Below, in pieces: positions 1 through 11,257 of a stretch of 64,000 nt of DNA. Source of the stretch: Plasmopara viticola (Eukaryota; Oomycota; Peronosporomycetes; Peronosporales; Peronosporaceae); the NCBI GenBank assembly GCA_001695595.3, contig MBPM02000009.1, positions 620,001 to 684,000 on the forward strand, read 5' to 3'. The position numbers and the translations under genes were made by a program. The stretch's first letter is position 1. Every line of letters starts with the position of its first letter. The notes under the pieces are model-generated. The model saw only the letters and a program-made list of their open reading frames with translations, was not told the origin of the DNA and made no database searches.

Positions 1-1258
1 CTTCTGGGTCATTGTTGCGTATTTTGTACTGCCTATAGGCACCATTCATCGCGGCAAAAGAACTTTTTCCCGCAAGAGGGACAATAATTGGCCCATGCTA
101 CATATCGGCAACGGCACTCTTGGGCGTAATGGTACTTGACCTTGGCCAGTCGATCGTCGCATACGAGCTTAATTGCTGTATTTATGGACAAAAGGTCGCC
201 TCAAAGAAAAAATGGGTTTGGATTAGCACAGGGTACATATGCCTGGTCGCTTCGTCGAAATCGCTTTACCTGTGGAAACCCCAATCCATTTTTTGAGCGC
301 GGAATGAGCGCTTTCTACTCGGGAAGTGACGGTGTTTCCAAAATGAAGTACATCCCGCAGCCATGCACTAGCGAATTCTTCCTTGTAGCATAGCCAAGTT
401 ATATTAAGGTAGTATATGATGTGCGATGGCACCATTCCTCTCACTATCTCAAGACGCTCTTCATATTGGGCTTCAGCCTCTACGTGCATCAAAGAATTCC
501 AAGTACTGTGGAATTCCTGAAACAATTCTTGCGTATCGAAGCTACGTCCTGTCTTTGCAAAGGCATTCTTGCTTATGTGCCACCTGCACAAGAGCGCCTT
601 GCTTTCTGGGAAAAATTCGCCAGCGCAGTCATGAGAGCTAGCTCTCGATTGGTGACAAAGACGGACCTCAAAGGAATCTGGAACGTCAAAAATACATCTC
701 TCAGTTTCGTTGAGGCCCAGCCATAATCGCGTCTTGTTTCTCCTCGCTTGAAATAGTAGCCTAGCGTGAAGGTTTGATTTGTGGCAGTCACACTAACCAC
801 ATGCAGCAGGGGCAGTCCGTATCGGTTGGTTTTGTAAATGGAATCCAGCAACCACACTTTTCCTCGGCTAAACGTCGAACATATTTCTTCTGCGCCTCGT
901 GAGACAATAAAAAGATGAGTCACTTTGTTGCTATAATCTTGCTGCGCAAAGTGTTTAAAGTCTGCCGAAAGACTTTCAAAAAGTTCCTGCATCGGAGTTC
1001 CTCCAGCAAGCATGGTCACCTTGTACGCACGACGGACATTATAGAGGTCCTGTGGAGTGGCGTTGATACTAGCGTTGCGCTGGCGTAACAGCGACTTGAA
1101 GTGACTCCAGGTTGTGTGAGGCCCACAACAGCCTGTTGCTCCGAGATTACAAGAGCGCGACCGCTTAAGTGAGCCGATGGATGGATAAAAGGCTCGTGAT
1201 TGTGTTCTCCCGACGTGACTTCAACCTTTAAAAGAATGGTGCAGAGTTCATGATCCAA
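1..1258 (-). pseudogene. Decayed MULE transposase (FAR1/MULE type), frameshifted
   Basis: Three overlapping minus-strand reading frames together resemble one MULE transposase, read from 1258 towards 1. The first (1258-1016) has an EHNHE-containing stretch like the end of a FAR1/WRKY-GCM1 zinc-binding domain. The second (1019-573) carries the transposase core: a KVWLLDSIYKTNRYGLPLL stretch around the first acidic residue, and VTNRELALMTAL, which matches the usual V-x-D-R-E-L-A-L-M motif except that its Asp is Asn. The third (591-223) gives CRWHISKN followed by SRVESAHSALKKW, the third acidic region. Beyond about 270 the homologous-looking text continues in another frame to the window edge (TGDLLSINTAIK, then a Cys-rich stretch). 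Frame changes and the lost Asp indicate a dead copy. No terminal inverted repeats were identified. The family call is from motif recognition only. Confidence 0.75.
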
Positions 1259-1989
1259 ATTGTAAACCTGTAATTACGGCTAGTTTTCTGACTATTTCGC
1301 AGGTGTTTACGGCCGCTAAATGCCTGAAAATAGACTCGCTTGCACTTGCAGTCATTTTTCTGGCTACTCCGTAAGCGTTTCCGGGAGTTAGAGGTAGAGA
1401 CTAGAACTTCACTGGCCTTTGTGCATCGTAAGACAAGGATTTTTGGGCTTCCTTCCTTTATTTTGCCTACTCGTTCCGTTCTAAAAACACAAAGCTCATA
1501 ACCTTTGGCTCATGCACGCGCGACGCGAGTGCATGAGAACCACCGACTTTGCTCTTCCAGAGGAGCTGTACGAGAGATCTCGAGGGGGTTGCATAAAGTT
1601 CATTGCGAGAAGAAGGGTGCGACAAGAGTGATGTTGGAAAGAGTGATATTGAAAAGAGGTGAGTAGGAGTTATTTCTTAAAAACACTGAGTGCCGGCAGT
1701 TGACAAAAAGGGGTACCGGATGGGTATTGCTTCCTCTTTTTATTGGTTGGAAAAACACCGTGTTCATTAACAAAGATAAACTGCTCCCATTATTAAAATG
1801 AACTAATTTGATTGGCTTAAATCGAAGGGTACCGGCACTTTACCAAAAGGGTACTGGCAGTTTAACGATTCCCTAAAAGAAAGGAAAAAATATATCTCTT
1901 TCCGAATTGAATGGAAAAAATATATTAGAAAAAGTGTACATTTCAGTGGACAAGTACCAAAATGAAAAAAGTTTATCTACGAAGTAAAA
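1259..1989. other. Intergenic, repeat-derived; short GGTACCGGCA-type repeats
   Basis: No supported gene. From about 1686 to 1873 a short unit of the form GGTACCGGCA(G/C)TTTACCAAAA occurs three to four times in variant form (near 1692-1718 and 1827-1868). This may be subterminal repeat sequence of a transposon, possibly one end of the MULE relic to its right. The remainder is AT-rich with no recognisable content. Confidence 0.4.
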
Positions 1990-3250
1990 AACTATTAAAA
2001 ATGAAGAAACTATTGAAAAATACCTGACTCACTAAAGAAAATATATTTTTTCCCGCGCATTACCGGTGCATCGACGCTTGTTGTGCGTTACTTGACCACA
2101 GCTGCCGCATCGATAAACACTTTTAAGCGCGTCAATTTTTAATGTAGCATGCTGTGATTTGATTCGCTTCTTCTTGGGCCGACCTTTTCTTTTGGACGGA
2201 TTTGGTGGAAGATGCTCAATCTTTACCTGTTTAATTTTTGTCACGAATGGCTTCACTTCGCGTGCTTTATCAAAGGCAAGTAGATACTACATATCCCCAG
2301 ATAACAATTCTGCACGTGACAGCTAAGTTGAAAACTTGAGCGCTACTGTGAGGTGTCGACATGGAGCATTCATATCCTTCACGTAACCGCCTGTGCAGGT
2401 CCCACTGGTACTGTTTACCTCAACAGCTCACTCCACTGGCTTGTTTGTTACAATTCGACCGACACAACACACGATGTTGTTGAACTTGGACATACTTGAA
2501 TTATTTCCTCGTACATATTTAACAATGATGTGGTGCAAGTGGCAACATTAGCCACACCCCATTGTTTGGTCTGTCCAGCAAATCGAGCCACATAGCGTTC
2601 AATTGCCAACATACAATCCAAGATCGGTATTTCGCGGATGCTTTACAGCGCGCGTTTCATGGATTTAATGTTATAAGAAGTAAGCATTTCATATCGTGAG
2701 CATGGACTATGAGCAATGGACCACTTCTTATAGCCAACGTCAGCCAGCCAGTTAATTGCCCCGCGATTTAGCTATAACAGGTTTTCTTCTTTGGCTTCGT
2801 ACGATTGCCTGGTCAGTGCGCGTGCTAAGCCCTATGCATGTTCCTTTAATGTTTTGTTTTTAAGCTTTGGATTAGAAATCTCCATAAGGTGACGTAATTA
2901 GAGGAAATGTGGTATATCTTGGCCAATTTCTTCCATTGCTGGCACTAATCCCTTGTCACGATCCGATATCACAAAGGCTGGAAGTACAGGTAAATGCTGG
3001 AACAGGGAGTTGACGAACAACGCCCAATTTGTTTTGGTCTCACTGCTGACGAATGCGACTGCAACAATCTAAATCACATTGTTACCATTTTGAAACACGT
3101 CACCAACAGCACATCTTCAACTTTGTTTCAGAAAAAGTGCCATCCAGTGCCGTAATGCATATGGAGCAAACGCATGAAATTTCTGCATATAACCAATTGG
3201 TGTCAGCAGATTGGATGCGGTAAAATTACTATTGAAAGGAATAAAATCTT
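1990..3250 (-). pseudogene. Decayed MuDR-like MULE transposase with C-terminal zinc knuckle
   Basis: Translating the minus strand from about 3200 to 2040 gives a MULE transposase in several frames. The core is recognisable as VAFVSSETKTNWALFVNSL (3061 downwards) followed by FVISDRDKGLVPAMEEI, the classic SDRxKGL motif of MuDR-type transposases, then an RHL block. The C-terminus (2256-2032) is a 74-aa open frame with a basic stretch (GRPKKKRIK) and a CCHC knuckle, CGSCGQVTHNKRRC, as in MuDR transposases. In-frame stops (for example after DIPHFL) and frame shifts show it is not functional. A second copy of the same element, internally deleted, lies at 37.0-37.97 kb in the same orientation, with homologous non-coding flanks. 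Confidence 0.75.
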
Positions 3251-5515
3251 TTTTTTTTACTTTTTAAATGAATAGTTTTGCCATGGTTGCAAAAATGTTT
3301 ATTGCTAGGTATATTTTTTTTGCTTTATCCTCATTTCTTGTTCTGGAGGAGTATTTTTTCCATTTAATTTCTTAAAAAAGGTATATTTTTCTCATTATTC
3401 CTAAATAAATTGTAAAATACAATCGGCTAAGATTTAAAAGCTGAAAAACATATTGACCATGCTCTTTTTTGTTTCTGATTTAAAAAAAAACTAAATTTTA
3501 TGCTCTGGGAAGTAGGCGCTAAATTTAGTGAGCGTCTGTGTATGAGACTTGCTATTATTAATGGTCGAGGCTTTTGTCAATTTGTGTAATCAATATCGAT
3601 GATATCGTTATGATATGGATATTAAGATGTGAACATAAAGATCATTCGTACAAGCATTTTTACAAGACAAAATCTGTTGTCCCTCATTCGAGACTCAAAA
3701 GAAGAAATGATTTAGTTCACAGATTTTTTATCTTAAAACTTCAACCCTTTTCCGGAACATCACATCGCACCGTAATTTTGACTTCCAACTACAAACCCTC
3801 CAATAATTTAGTAAGTTTTCTAGTCTACTTGAGCGAGCGCAATAAATATATATTAATAATGTGCATATTCTTATTATGCAGCTCGTTTAAATAAATCGAG
3901 TGGATAGCGATAAGTACAGAAAGATTTTAATCTTGCATCTTGGGCAAAGATAACAAGCTTTTGTGTACGTAATTTGGTCTTTTACCAAATCTGCCTTGCA
4001 ATGTCTAATTATTACATTTATTAACGGCAATTCAGCTCTTGCTCTTTTTTTTCTGAAAATGTGAAAGTCGTAGCAGCTGAGTTCAATTTAGTCCAACGAG
4101 TCCGAAGACGGCTGTTGGTTGTATCGTGGATCCACAATCGATCAAGAGTTGCGTCGACAATAACACCTATACGAGTACCAATATGGTATTTTCGTCTGCA
4201 ATGGCTCGAATCTGTGAATCGCCGACATGATTACGACTAACAGATGGAAGTACGAAAGGAAGAAACTCCTTGACTTTCTTCGAAGAATAAATAATCACAT
4301 GTGCGCTCGTCAACGTGCGAAAAAAATGCGGAGATAATCACGCGCACGGCGAGGCGACGGCTTGTTAAATTGTGGCTTCTTCGGCAGCACCCATTGAGCT
4401 TTGTATATGTGGGTGATGTACGATTCATTTTCCGACTTCGCTCTGACATCGACAATTTATTTTAAGGCCACATTATAGAATATTTTGCTAAGGATATTGA
4501 AATATTGTGGTTTCAAGGTGTTTTATGCAACGTGCATTTTCTTGTTCGGAATAATGATTGACGATTCTTTTCTTCCGTCGCTGCTTTGGTCAATGTATGG
4601 GTACGAAATGCTTCTCTCAAAATCGATAATGCGATTGTGTTAAATTGTTTAATTGGACTTTAGTATGATTGTGAGAACGGCATCTTGCAGTCATATATAC
4701 ATAATGTGCATACTATGCTTAGCAAGCATTCCACCTTGCTATGTATAACCATTACATGTTGTCAGAACAGATGGATCTTGTTGTCACAATAGTTCATATA
4801 CCTGTACCTGCGCGTTAATGGATTGTGAGTTAAACTAACGCACTAGGACAAATTTAAAATGAACGGTTTCACCCAAATATCTCAAATGAAATGAAGAAAT
4901 CGAAATTTTAGCAAATTAAATTGATATTATCAATGATCAAAATATATGTGGCAAATCATTACAATATCTGTGAATCAGTGCAATATCTACCTCTTGAAAA
5001 CTCTTAGTAAATCAGTACAATACCGAAATCTCTTGTGGTGCATAGAGATGTGCGGGAATACCTAAAAGCGACGCACGGCTGGACGTTGGTATGTTTAAAC
5101 TTCAGTGCACTAAGGAAGTTGCTTATTAACTGACCGATCACGGTCCGCTAATATAAGAAATTTTATGAAAGAAAGCGAGGAAGGGAATATATATATCGGT
5201 ACCATCGAGAAGGTCTTATTTGTCCAAAAAGTCAAAACCTATGAGTTTCAAGCTTGTATATATTGAATAAAGATGAGTCACATCATGCTCCTTACATAAA
5301 AAAATCGACTTGGTTTGGGAGATGCCGCGACTAGAAAAGCATCCGATCTGTGATTTTGTAACATCATAGGCTTAATTGCATTGACTAATCATGCGCTGCC
5401 TCCAAAACAAATGTGCAGAATGGCAAAAGAGTATATGGCATCGCAGTAAGCGTAGGTCGTTGAAACTTTTAAATGCCGCTGGCTGCATCAATTGCAGAAA
5501 ATAAAAACTAGTACT
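3251..5515. other. AT-rich intergenic stretch, no gene recognised
   Basis: The first 180 bases (3240-3420) are shared with 37790-37960 and are probably non-coding flank of the MULE relic. The rest is AT-rich with only short open frames (for example 3574-3894 and 4237-4455) that show no recognisable domain and no coding-like composition. I see no gene here. Confidence 0.5.
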
Positions 5516-5940
5516 ATATATTTTGTTGTAAGCAGCAACATTTAACAAACATTACAAACACAATATATGGCTGTACAGAGGCCGGAGTGACACGGCAGGC
5601 GCGTTCTACTAAAAAAAAATCAGCCCTGTGGCTCAAGTGGCCAGTCGCTTGACCCGAGACCGGGAGGTGCCTGGTTCGATACCCATAGGATCCGGATTGA
5701 GGCAACTTGAGACGGGTCACTTAAGTGGACGAGCGATCACATGACTGACCTACTAACCCGCACCTGAACGGGTGTGTGACAATGGGGTGGGCTGGTCGCC
5801 CCTAGTCATATGGTAAAACGAAGCGTACGCTACCCGATTTTTTAATAGATCGGATAGCTACTATTATCCCGCGCTAGAGTAAAACTTATACCTAGTGCGC
5901 GGGTTCCAGGAGCGTAAAGCTCTACATATAGAAAACTGTC
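5514..5940 (+). repeat. tRNA-derived SINE, copy 1
   Basis: A tRNA-like head has an A-box-like TGGCTCAAGTGG at 5629-5640 and a B-box GGTTCGATACC at 5673-5683, the spacing and sequence expected of an RNA polymerase III internal promoter. The tRNA-unrelated body runs to about 5936 and ends near GTGCGCGGGTTCCAGGAGCG. A second copy lies inverted at about 31.72-32.10 kb. Similarity between the two also extends upstream of the tRNA head through a poly-A-like tract at 5611-5619, so the true 5' end may lie near 5520. Comparable tRNA-derived SINEs are known from Phytophthora. No target-site duplication was established. Confidence 0.7.
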
Positions 5941-8582
5941 GCGGTGTCAGAACTCCTCATTAAGAAAATTTTTTGGAGCTCCCAAGTTCTTGGCAAAAAA
6001 ATGTAAGTCTGAACCATTTCAGTTAAGTGGCCAATATTGGCTTGGCCAAATTTTTTATCACATTTTAGTCTGAATTTTTTTCTCTTTTTCATCATCCTTT
6101 TTTTGTTGGGATTGGTAATTTTGCTCGAGGCTGATTACTCCTCGATTTTAAATTGTTTCAGGTGACGATTTTTTGATTTAAAAACCTGTCTGAATTATCA
6201 TACGGCGCTTTCTGCTCCTTGTTTGGACTCTCTCATTGAGCTTTAAATGACGGTGCTTTAATTAAACAAAGCGATTTAGTTATTCGCTTTGATGTGCTCG
6301 TGGTATGCAACAACTTATTGCTTTGTTTTTCTAAATAAAAATATCTATATCTAATCTCATTCCAAACACAAATAACCGTGACGAATCATTTTGCTCATCA
6401 ACATCGTTTTTACATAAAACCAAGTATGGGTTTGAGGTCTTAATAAAGTATGAAGACTGGGATATTTCAAACCGGACATTGATGAAAACTAGTCTTTAGC
6501 CATTGCTCCAAAGCGATATTAGACTGGTTGCGCGCGTGCTTTTAGCTCCGCCTCAAATTACCCGTAAGGATTTTACTGGGCATCGATAGGAGCCAAAAGA
6601 CAAGGTGGTCGGCATGAGGATACCTTTGAGAATTTCTCAGCACTCTAGACACCACGGCTTGGCTGATAAATTAAAGCTGGTAAAAGGTGGCCCACCAGAA
6701 GTTACAATCCAAAGAATTATTACCTTGGACGATTACAACTCGGAATTTAATTGATTCGGATGTGTTTACGTCCGTGAATTTATATCGCGATTTGGTAAAT
6801 CGATAAGCCGGAAAGTAATCACCTTCGAGACGCCTCGGCTTTGGCACAATTACAAGCTAGGCGCTGGGAACAAATGTTCTTAGAGTAGGCGTGAAGTCAC
6901 TCGTAATTCACGGTAATATTAGCACTGCTGATTTACGAAGCGTCCATCGCTTCAAATTATAGATTGCAATTGCCTTTTGGCAACCATACTGAAGCCGGTG
7001 CAGTACTATGTTAAGTAAATTACAAAAGAAGTCTTCGTCACCGTAAAGATCCTACGCTTCTTAGTACACTCATCATTGAAGTGTTTCTAGCCTTGATCGT
7101 CACTAGATACCAAAGGTGAATGCTCCTATTCCAGTCTATCACCTCCCCTAAGAAGTGAAGCAGCTTCTGCACTACCTACACTAAAGATTGCTCTCGGGAT
7201 CTGCACTGGAGGTCAGACTGTGATTTTTCGGAAAGACTGTGGAGTTACAAACCATTTTGAGAAGTGAGCAAACTCCTTGAGCACTATTTTCCGTGAGCTT
7301 TAGATTTGGATTGACTGCCGCGCGAAGGTCATTATTAAGCTATTGGCGTGAGCCTGTCTCAACACGGAATCTTAAATTAGTGTCGGAAAGCTGCTTCTAT
7401 TTGTGTGCAGACTAAATCTCATCCTTTCTTCAAAGCGCGCACCGCACTTATTTTTAAGCAAGATTAAGCGCAAGAATGGCGCTTTGACGAGGTGCTGCGG
7501 GCACCTTAGGACTCTTACGAGGCATGTGTTGCTGAAAGTTGCTATACAATTCAAGCCACTTTACATAAAGGGTTTGCTGAGTGTGCATTTTCAGAAAACA
7601 ATGATACATGCCAATCTATAACTATGTAAAGTCCGATAAAGTGATGTTGCATAATCTAATAAAATACTGCACTTTGCGCATTCCCCATCTTGTAGGCTTA
7701 CGCGCGGAGATAAGCGACGCGCAAGGATCAATTTATTTTTGAATGAGGCTTTGGTAGTATATTGTACAGGACAAGGGGTCGCTCACCCATGGCATTTCGG
7801 GAAATTGGCTTGTCTATGGCTGTACTCCTCTTAAAAGGACGGTTTAAAGTGCCTCTTCTGCTATTGCTGTCTTCACATAGAAGATTTTAGTGCGAGTGCG
7901 AGACGGAACGACACTTAAACCGCTTATTTATGCAGTCATCTTTACTTGTTCAAGCAGTGGCACAAGTGACCGACACCGTCAGCTTTCTTATTGTATAATA
8001 TATCAAAGATGGCGGAGCTCTGAATTTGTTAGAAAAAATTGGCTTTTAGTTGCTCTTCATGTAATTCCAGAACACAAACATTTTGTTGAATTGGTGAACG
8101 AGCAAGCATTTAGCTTTAAGCTTGGCTACCCAGATAAATGCGGGCAAGCATGCTTATCTGGTCTTTCCCGCCTTTGTATCTACATATTCTAGAGAAGAAG
8201 ATTCTGGCTCACATATCTCCAAAGGGTTTATTTTAAATCTTCATTACGAGAATTACAGTTGGGGCTACCCTAGCCTGCGCCGCCTAAGCACTAGATCATA
8301 AAGTTTGCTCGGATATTAGAAACCGGGTACCGCGGTGCTCATGCCTGCTTGGCTGCAGGAAGGATTGCGATTACAGCCGCCTCCTCAGGCCCGTAAAGGC
8401 CAGAGAGTCTGTCGTGCAATGCGAACTGCTCGTCCGATAGATGAGGAAGGTTATTTTTTATTCTTTTTAACCTTTTATTAGGGTCAAGGTTGTTAATTCG
8501 CCCTTCCGATGCTTATTATATCGAAATTTAATTCGCATTTTTTTCGTGAGTTTTTATTTGAAGCCTCTATAAATATGCATGC
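5941..8582. other. Intergenic, decayed sequence, no gene recognised
   Basis: Only short open frames (7403-7621, 7890-8192) occur, overlapping others on the opposite strand and without recognisable motifs. The segment around 8270-8440 is more GC-rich than its surroundings but has no continuous reading frame. I see no supported gene, RNA gene or array. Confidence 0.45.
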
Positions 8583-8935
8583 ATACACATGCGGGTTTTT
8601 CGGAAAAGGTTGGGGTGACGCCCTCTTTCCAAGCGCGGGGGCTAAATGCTCGCGCGCTTCGGGCAGGTGCTCTCGGGCATCTACAGGTCTCTAACGAGTC
8701 TCACCCTCGACGCGACGGTCTCCAGCACCAGGGCGCCACCTGGGCTCTTACCAAGTCAGAACTACACAAAATAATGGAAGACCCTCACGGCCTCGGTGCT
8801 GGCTGCACTGCCCGCCGAACGAGACCCGACGTATGCGGACACCACTCTATGCCGTGGACTAGCCATAGAGCCTAGCACGTGCATAACTTGGCAACGCGAT
8901 AACGTAATACAATACAATACAATACACATGCGGGT
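8583..8935 (+). mobile_element. SINE-like retroposon with LINE-derived 3' end, copy 1, with target-site duplication
   Basis: The insert of about 325 bp runs from about 8597 to 8921 and is flanked by a perfect 14-bp direct repeat, ATACACATGCGGGT, at 8583-8596 and 8922-8935, a target-site duplication that partly merges with the tail. The 3' end is a short pentamer tail (AATAC repeated). The left part (from GGAAAAGGTTGGGGTGACG at 8602) is shared only with the copy at 52.55 kb. The right part (about 8771-8921) is also shared with the LINE fragment at 45.3 kb. The 5' part does not resemble a tRNA to my reading. A 2-base difference near 8866, shared with the 52.8 kb copy, breaks the LINE reading frame, so this element is non-coding. 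Confidence 0.75.
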
Positions 8936-9354
8936 CTCTTCTCATCGTGTTTATCCTGGCTAAATTTTCCGTCTTAATGATAATGCGTGGCGCAACCACT
9001 GTCTCATAACTCGTTCTCTAGTCGCTTCTTGGCATACTACGTGTTTGTCCTGGAAACATTACTGCGACTTGGTTCTTGTCGTAGCACCTGCAAGAACAAG
9101 TGTCTCATGCTCTATACACTTATATATCTACCCAGCACAAGTGTTAGCATTAACCTTCAAGGATTGCCTTAATTATCTCGACAAAACAGCTCGCAACAAT
9201 CAGTTGGAACAAAACTCAACCGGCAGCAACTCAGTATACATTGCTTGTTGTGATTAATCGAAATTAATCCTTGTGTCCCATTCAAAGTGGCATATCAGTG
9301 AACAAAAAGTGTTTGAGCAAAGATCTATTGCATTAACTTGTTGGTTTCGTCTCC
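8936..9354. other. Intergenic, 3' flank of the photolyase gene
   Basis: No gene recognised. Short plus-strand frames at 8987-9257 overlap each other in different frames and have no recognisable content. The stretch nearest 9354 is the 3' flank of the minus-strand photolyase gene and should hold its terminator, but no motif could be assigned. Confidence 0.4.
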
Positions 9355-11088
9355 CTACTCCGACTCCTTGTCCGAGTCCTCACGCTGGCGTTTCTTGGTC
9401 CGACGAGCGGTCTTGCCGGTAGGTGGGGTGCCGTACTCCTTATTAGCATACGACATCTTTAAGCCCTCAATGCATTCTTTCATCGACTTTTTGTGTTCCA
9501 CAATCGGAGCCGGATAGTCTTTTCCGATCAGGCACCCCGCATCTTGCTGAACACTTTTTGGGGCCTTCCAGGGCGCATAAATATACTTGGCAGGAAACTT
9601 CTTCAGGATTGGAATGTATTTTTTGATAAAAAGGCCTTCCGGATCCGACTTTTGGCCAAATGAGATTGGAGAGTACACACGAAAGTAGGCCGTGAAAAAG
9701 TAGCTGCTGCTGAGCCAGAGCCAATTACCAGCATTAACACTCCAATCGTGATCAATCAGTCGCTCTTGAAAGACTTCGAGCCCGCGCACCCATGAGATGT
9801 AGAGATCTCCTCGTGTCAAAAAGCACGCGACTGCGTGACGGGCCAAATGGTGCATCCAACCTTCTTCCTTCAATTGAATCATGATGGCATCAATCCACGG
9901 AAATCCAGTTCGTCCATCTCTCCACGCTTCGAATTGCGAACGAGCAAGCTTGTCATCGTCGCTCATGTCCTTTTCGTTCTCTGGAATCGTGTGGTACCGC
10001 CAATTGACTTGTAAGCAAGTTGGACTCTCCTCCATCTTGTCAAAGTAAGGATTGTCATGGCCGTGGCAATGGTAAAAATCACGCCACAGAAGCTGGCCAA
10101 CCAAACTCACAGGTGGCTGCGAGCCTTTCTTGCGACGTTTCTGGATGTCTTGCACACGATGGTAAAACGTCCGTGGACTGAGGCATCCATAAAACATGTA
10201 CGGACTCAGTACCGTCGTCGACGGATTTGGCGGTGGCTGCGCAGGCGACGTTTTAGGTTTCTCAAAACGAGCCACTCGGTCTTCATCCTTACAATAATTG
10301 TCAAGTGTCTCCAGAGCCTTTTGCTCGCCACCATAGATAAACGAGTGTTTCTCCGGGGTTTCATAATCAAAGGACGCTAGATCTGGCACCGTAAAGTCAT
10401 GCTTTGGCCCAGCAATCTGGTCCATTTGCTTCTTTCTCTCTTCCAGATCATCGTCATCGTCCGAAGCATCACGATCCTTCCAGTAGTCGACCGCAAGTTG
10501 ATACAACTCACTATGTTTCCTCGTGCAAGACACCACTTTGTCCGGTGCTGGGAGGGGCTCGGAAGGTCTCGGCTGCTCTCCCACAGCTTTTAAAAAAGCT
10601 CGGTACGTTTTTGGAGCCTTGTTCGACTGACAAGCAATGACTTTGTCCAGGTCATATAGATTGTACCCCTTACTCACGTGCGTCTCTATTCCCAAACTCT
10701 TGGCCAATGCCAGAGCATCGTTGTCGCGTTTGACTGCATAAGGTTCACAGACTCCATCAAAGAACAAGTGCGTAATGTTCCACGCAGGCAAAAGGCGTCG
10801 AAGCACTTGCAGACCGTCCCCCTTTGCCACCACGAGCTCTGATCCACGCTCTGCTAATGCCTTGGACAAGTCGTCGACGCTCTCGAGCACAAACTGAAAA
10901 CGGTGTGCACCACAGCGCATGATCTGGGGCCGGTGAGTGATGTACAGCGGAATCAGCTCCACATTGTCTTTGTCCTTGTGCTTCTTGATCAGTTGCAGTG
11001 CTGCGTGCAGCGCCAAATTGTCATGAAGACGCAGATCGCGTCGAAACCACACGAGGACCTTCATTGAGACGCAATCTTTAAAAGTCAC
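9355..11088 (-). CDS. (6-4) photolyase / animal-type cryptochrome family flavoprotein
   Basis: An intronless frame of 577 aa. A second Met at residue 9 (11064) begins MKVLVWFRRDLRLHDN, the usual photolyase N-terminus, so it may be the true start. The N-terminal photolyase domain covers roughly residues 9-140. The FAD-binding helical domain includes LLWRDFYHCHGHDNPYFDKM, TGFPWIDAIMIQL and HHLARHAVACFLTRGDLY. The last holds the two histidines that act in (6-4) photolyases. In DWSVNAGNWLWLSSSYFF the residue expected next to flavin N5 is Asn, as in photolyases, not the Cys or Asp of many cryptochromes. The basic C-terminus (KTARRTKKRQR) could be a nuclear localisation signal. Expected role: light-driven repair of UV (6-4) photoproducts in the nucleus, or photosensing. 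A 169-bp divergent region separates it from the Vps39-like gene. The family call is firm; repair versus signalling is inferred. Confidence 0.92.
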   Translation of the reverse strand: MTFKDCVSMKVLVWFRRDLRLHDNLALHAALQLIKKHKDKDNVELIPLYITHRPQIMRCGAHRFQFVLESVDDLSKALAERGSELVVAKGDGLQVLRRLLPAWNITHLFFDGVCEPYAVKRDNDALALAKSLGIETHVSKGYNLYDLDKVIACQSNKAPKTYRAFLKAVGEQPRPSEPLPAPDKVVSCTRKHSELYQLAVDYWKDRDASDDDDDLEERKKQMDQIAGPKHDFTVPDLASFDYETPEKHSFIYGGEQKALETLDNYCKDEDRVARFEKPKTSPAQPPPNPSTTVLSPYMFYGCLSPRTFYHRVQDIQKRRKKGSQPPVSLVGQLLWRDFYHCHGHDNPYFDKMEESPTCLQVNWRYHTIPENEKDMSDDDKLARSQFEAWRDGRTGFPWIDAIMIQLKEEGWMHHLARHAVACFLTRGDLYISWVRGLEVFQERLIDHDWSVNAGNWLWLSSSYFFTAYFRVYSPISFGQKSDPEGLFIKKYIPILKKFPAKYIYAPWKAPKSVQQDAGCLIGKDYPAPIVEHKKSMKECIEGLKMSYANKEYGTPPTGKTARRTKKRQREDSDKESE

Positions 11089-11257
11089 TGTGAGCTGATC
11101 CGTTGCGTCCCCTCAAGTGGAAATAAACCATCCGTTTTTCAGGATGGGAAACATCCCAGTTGCTACTTGGCGTTTCTTTACGGTGGCTGCACATTATGTG
11201 GCGTACACACAATTGACGTGCACCACACGCGGCCCCTAGTGCAGAATCCGTATCTCG
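11089..11257. promoter_or_regulatory. Divergent promoter region, photolyase and Vps39-like genes
   Basis: The 169 bp between the two divergent start codons must hold both promoters, or the proximal parts of them. No TATA box or clear oomycete initiator motif could be assigned with confidence. Confidence 0.4.

Noticed and set aside
5629..5700. Functional tRNA gene at the SINE head
   Set aside because: A and B boxes are present but no complete cloverleaf with paired acceptor stem could be drawn, and the sequence is repeated with a non-tRNA body, as in a SINE.
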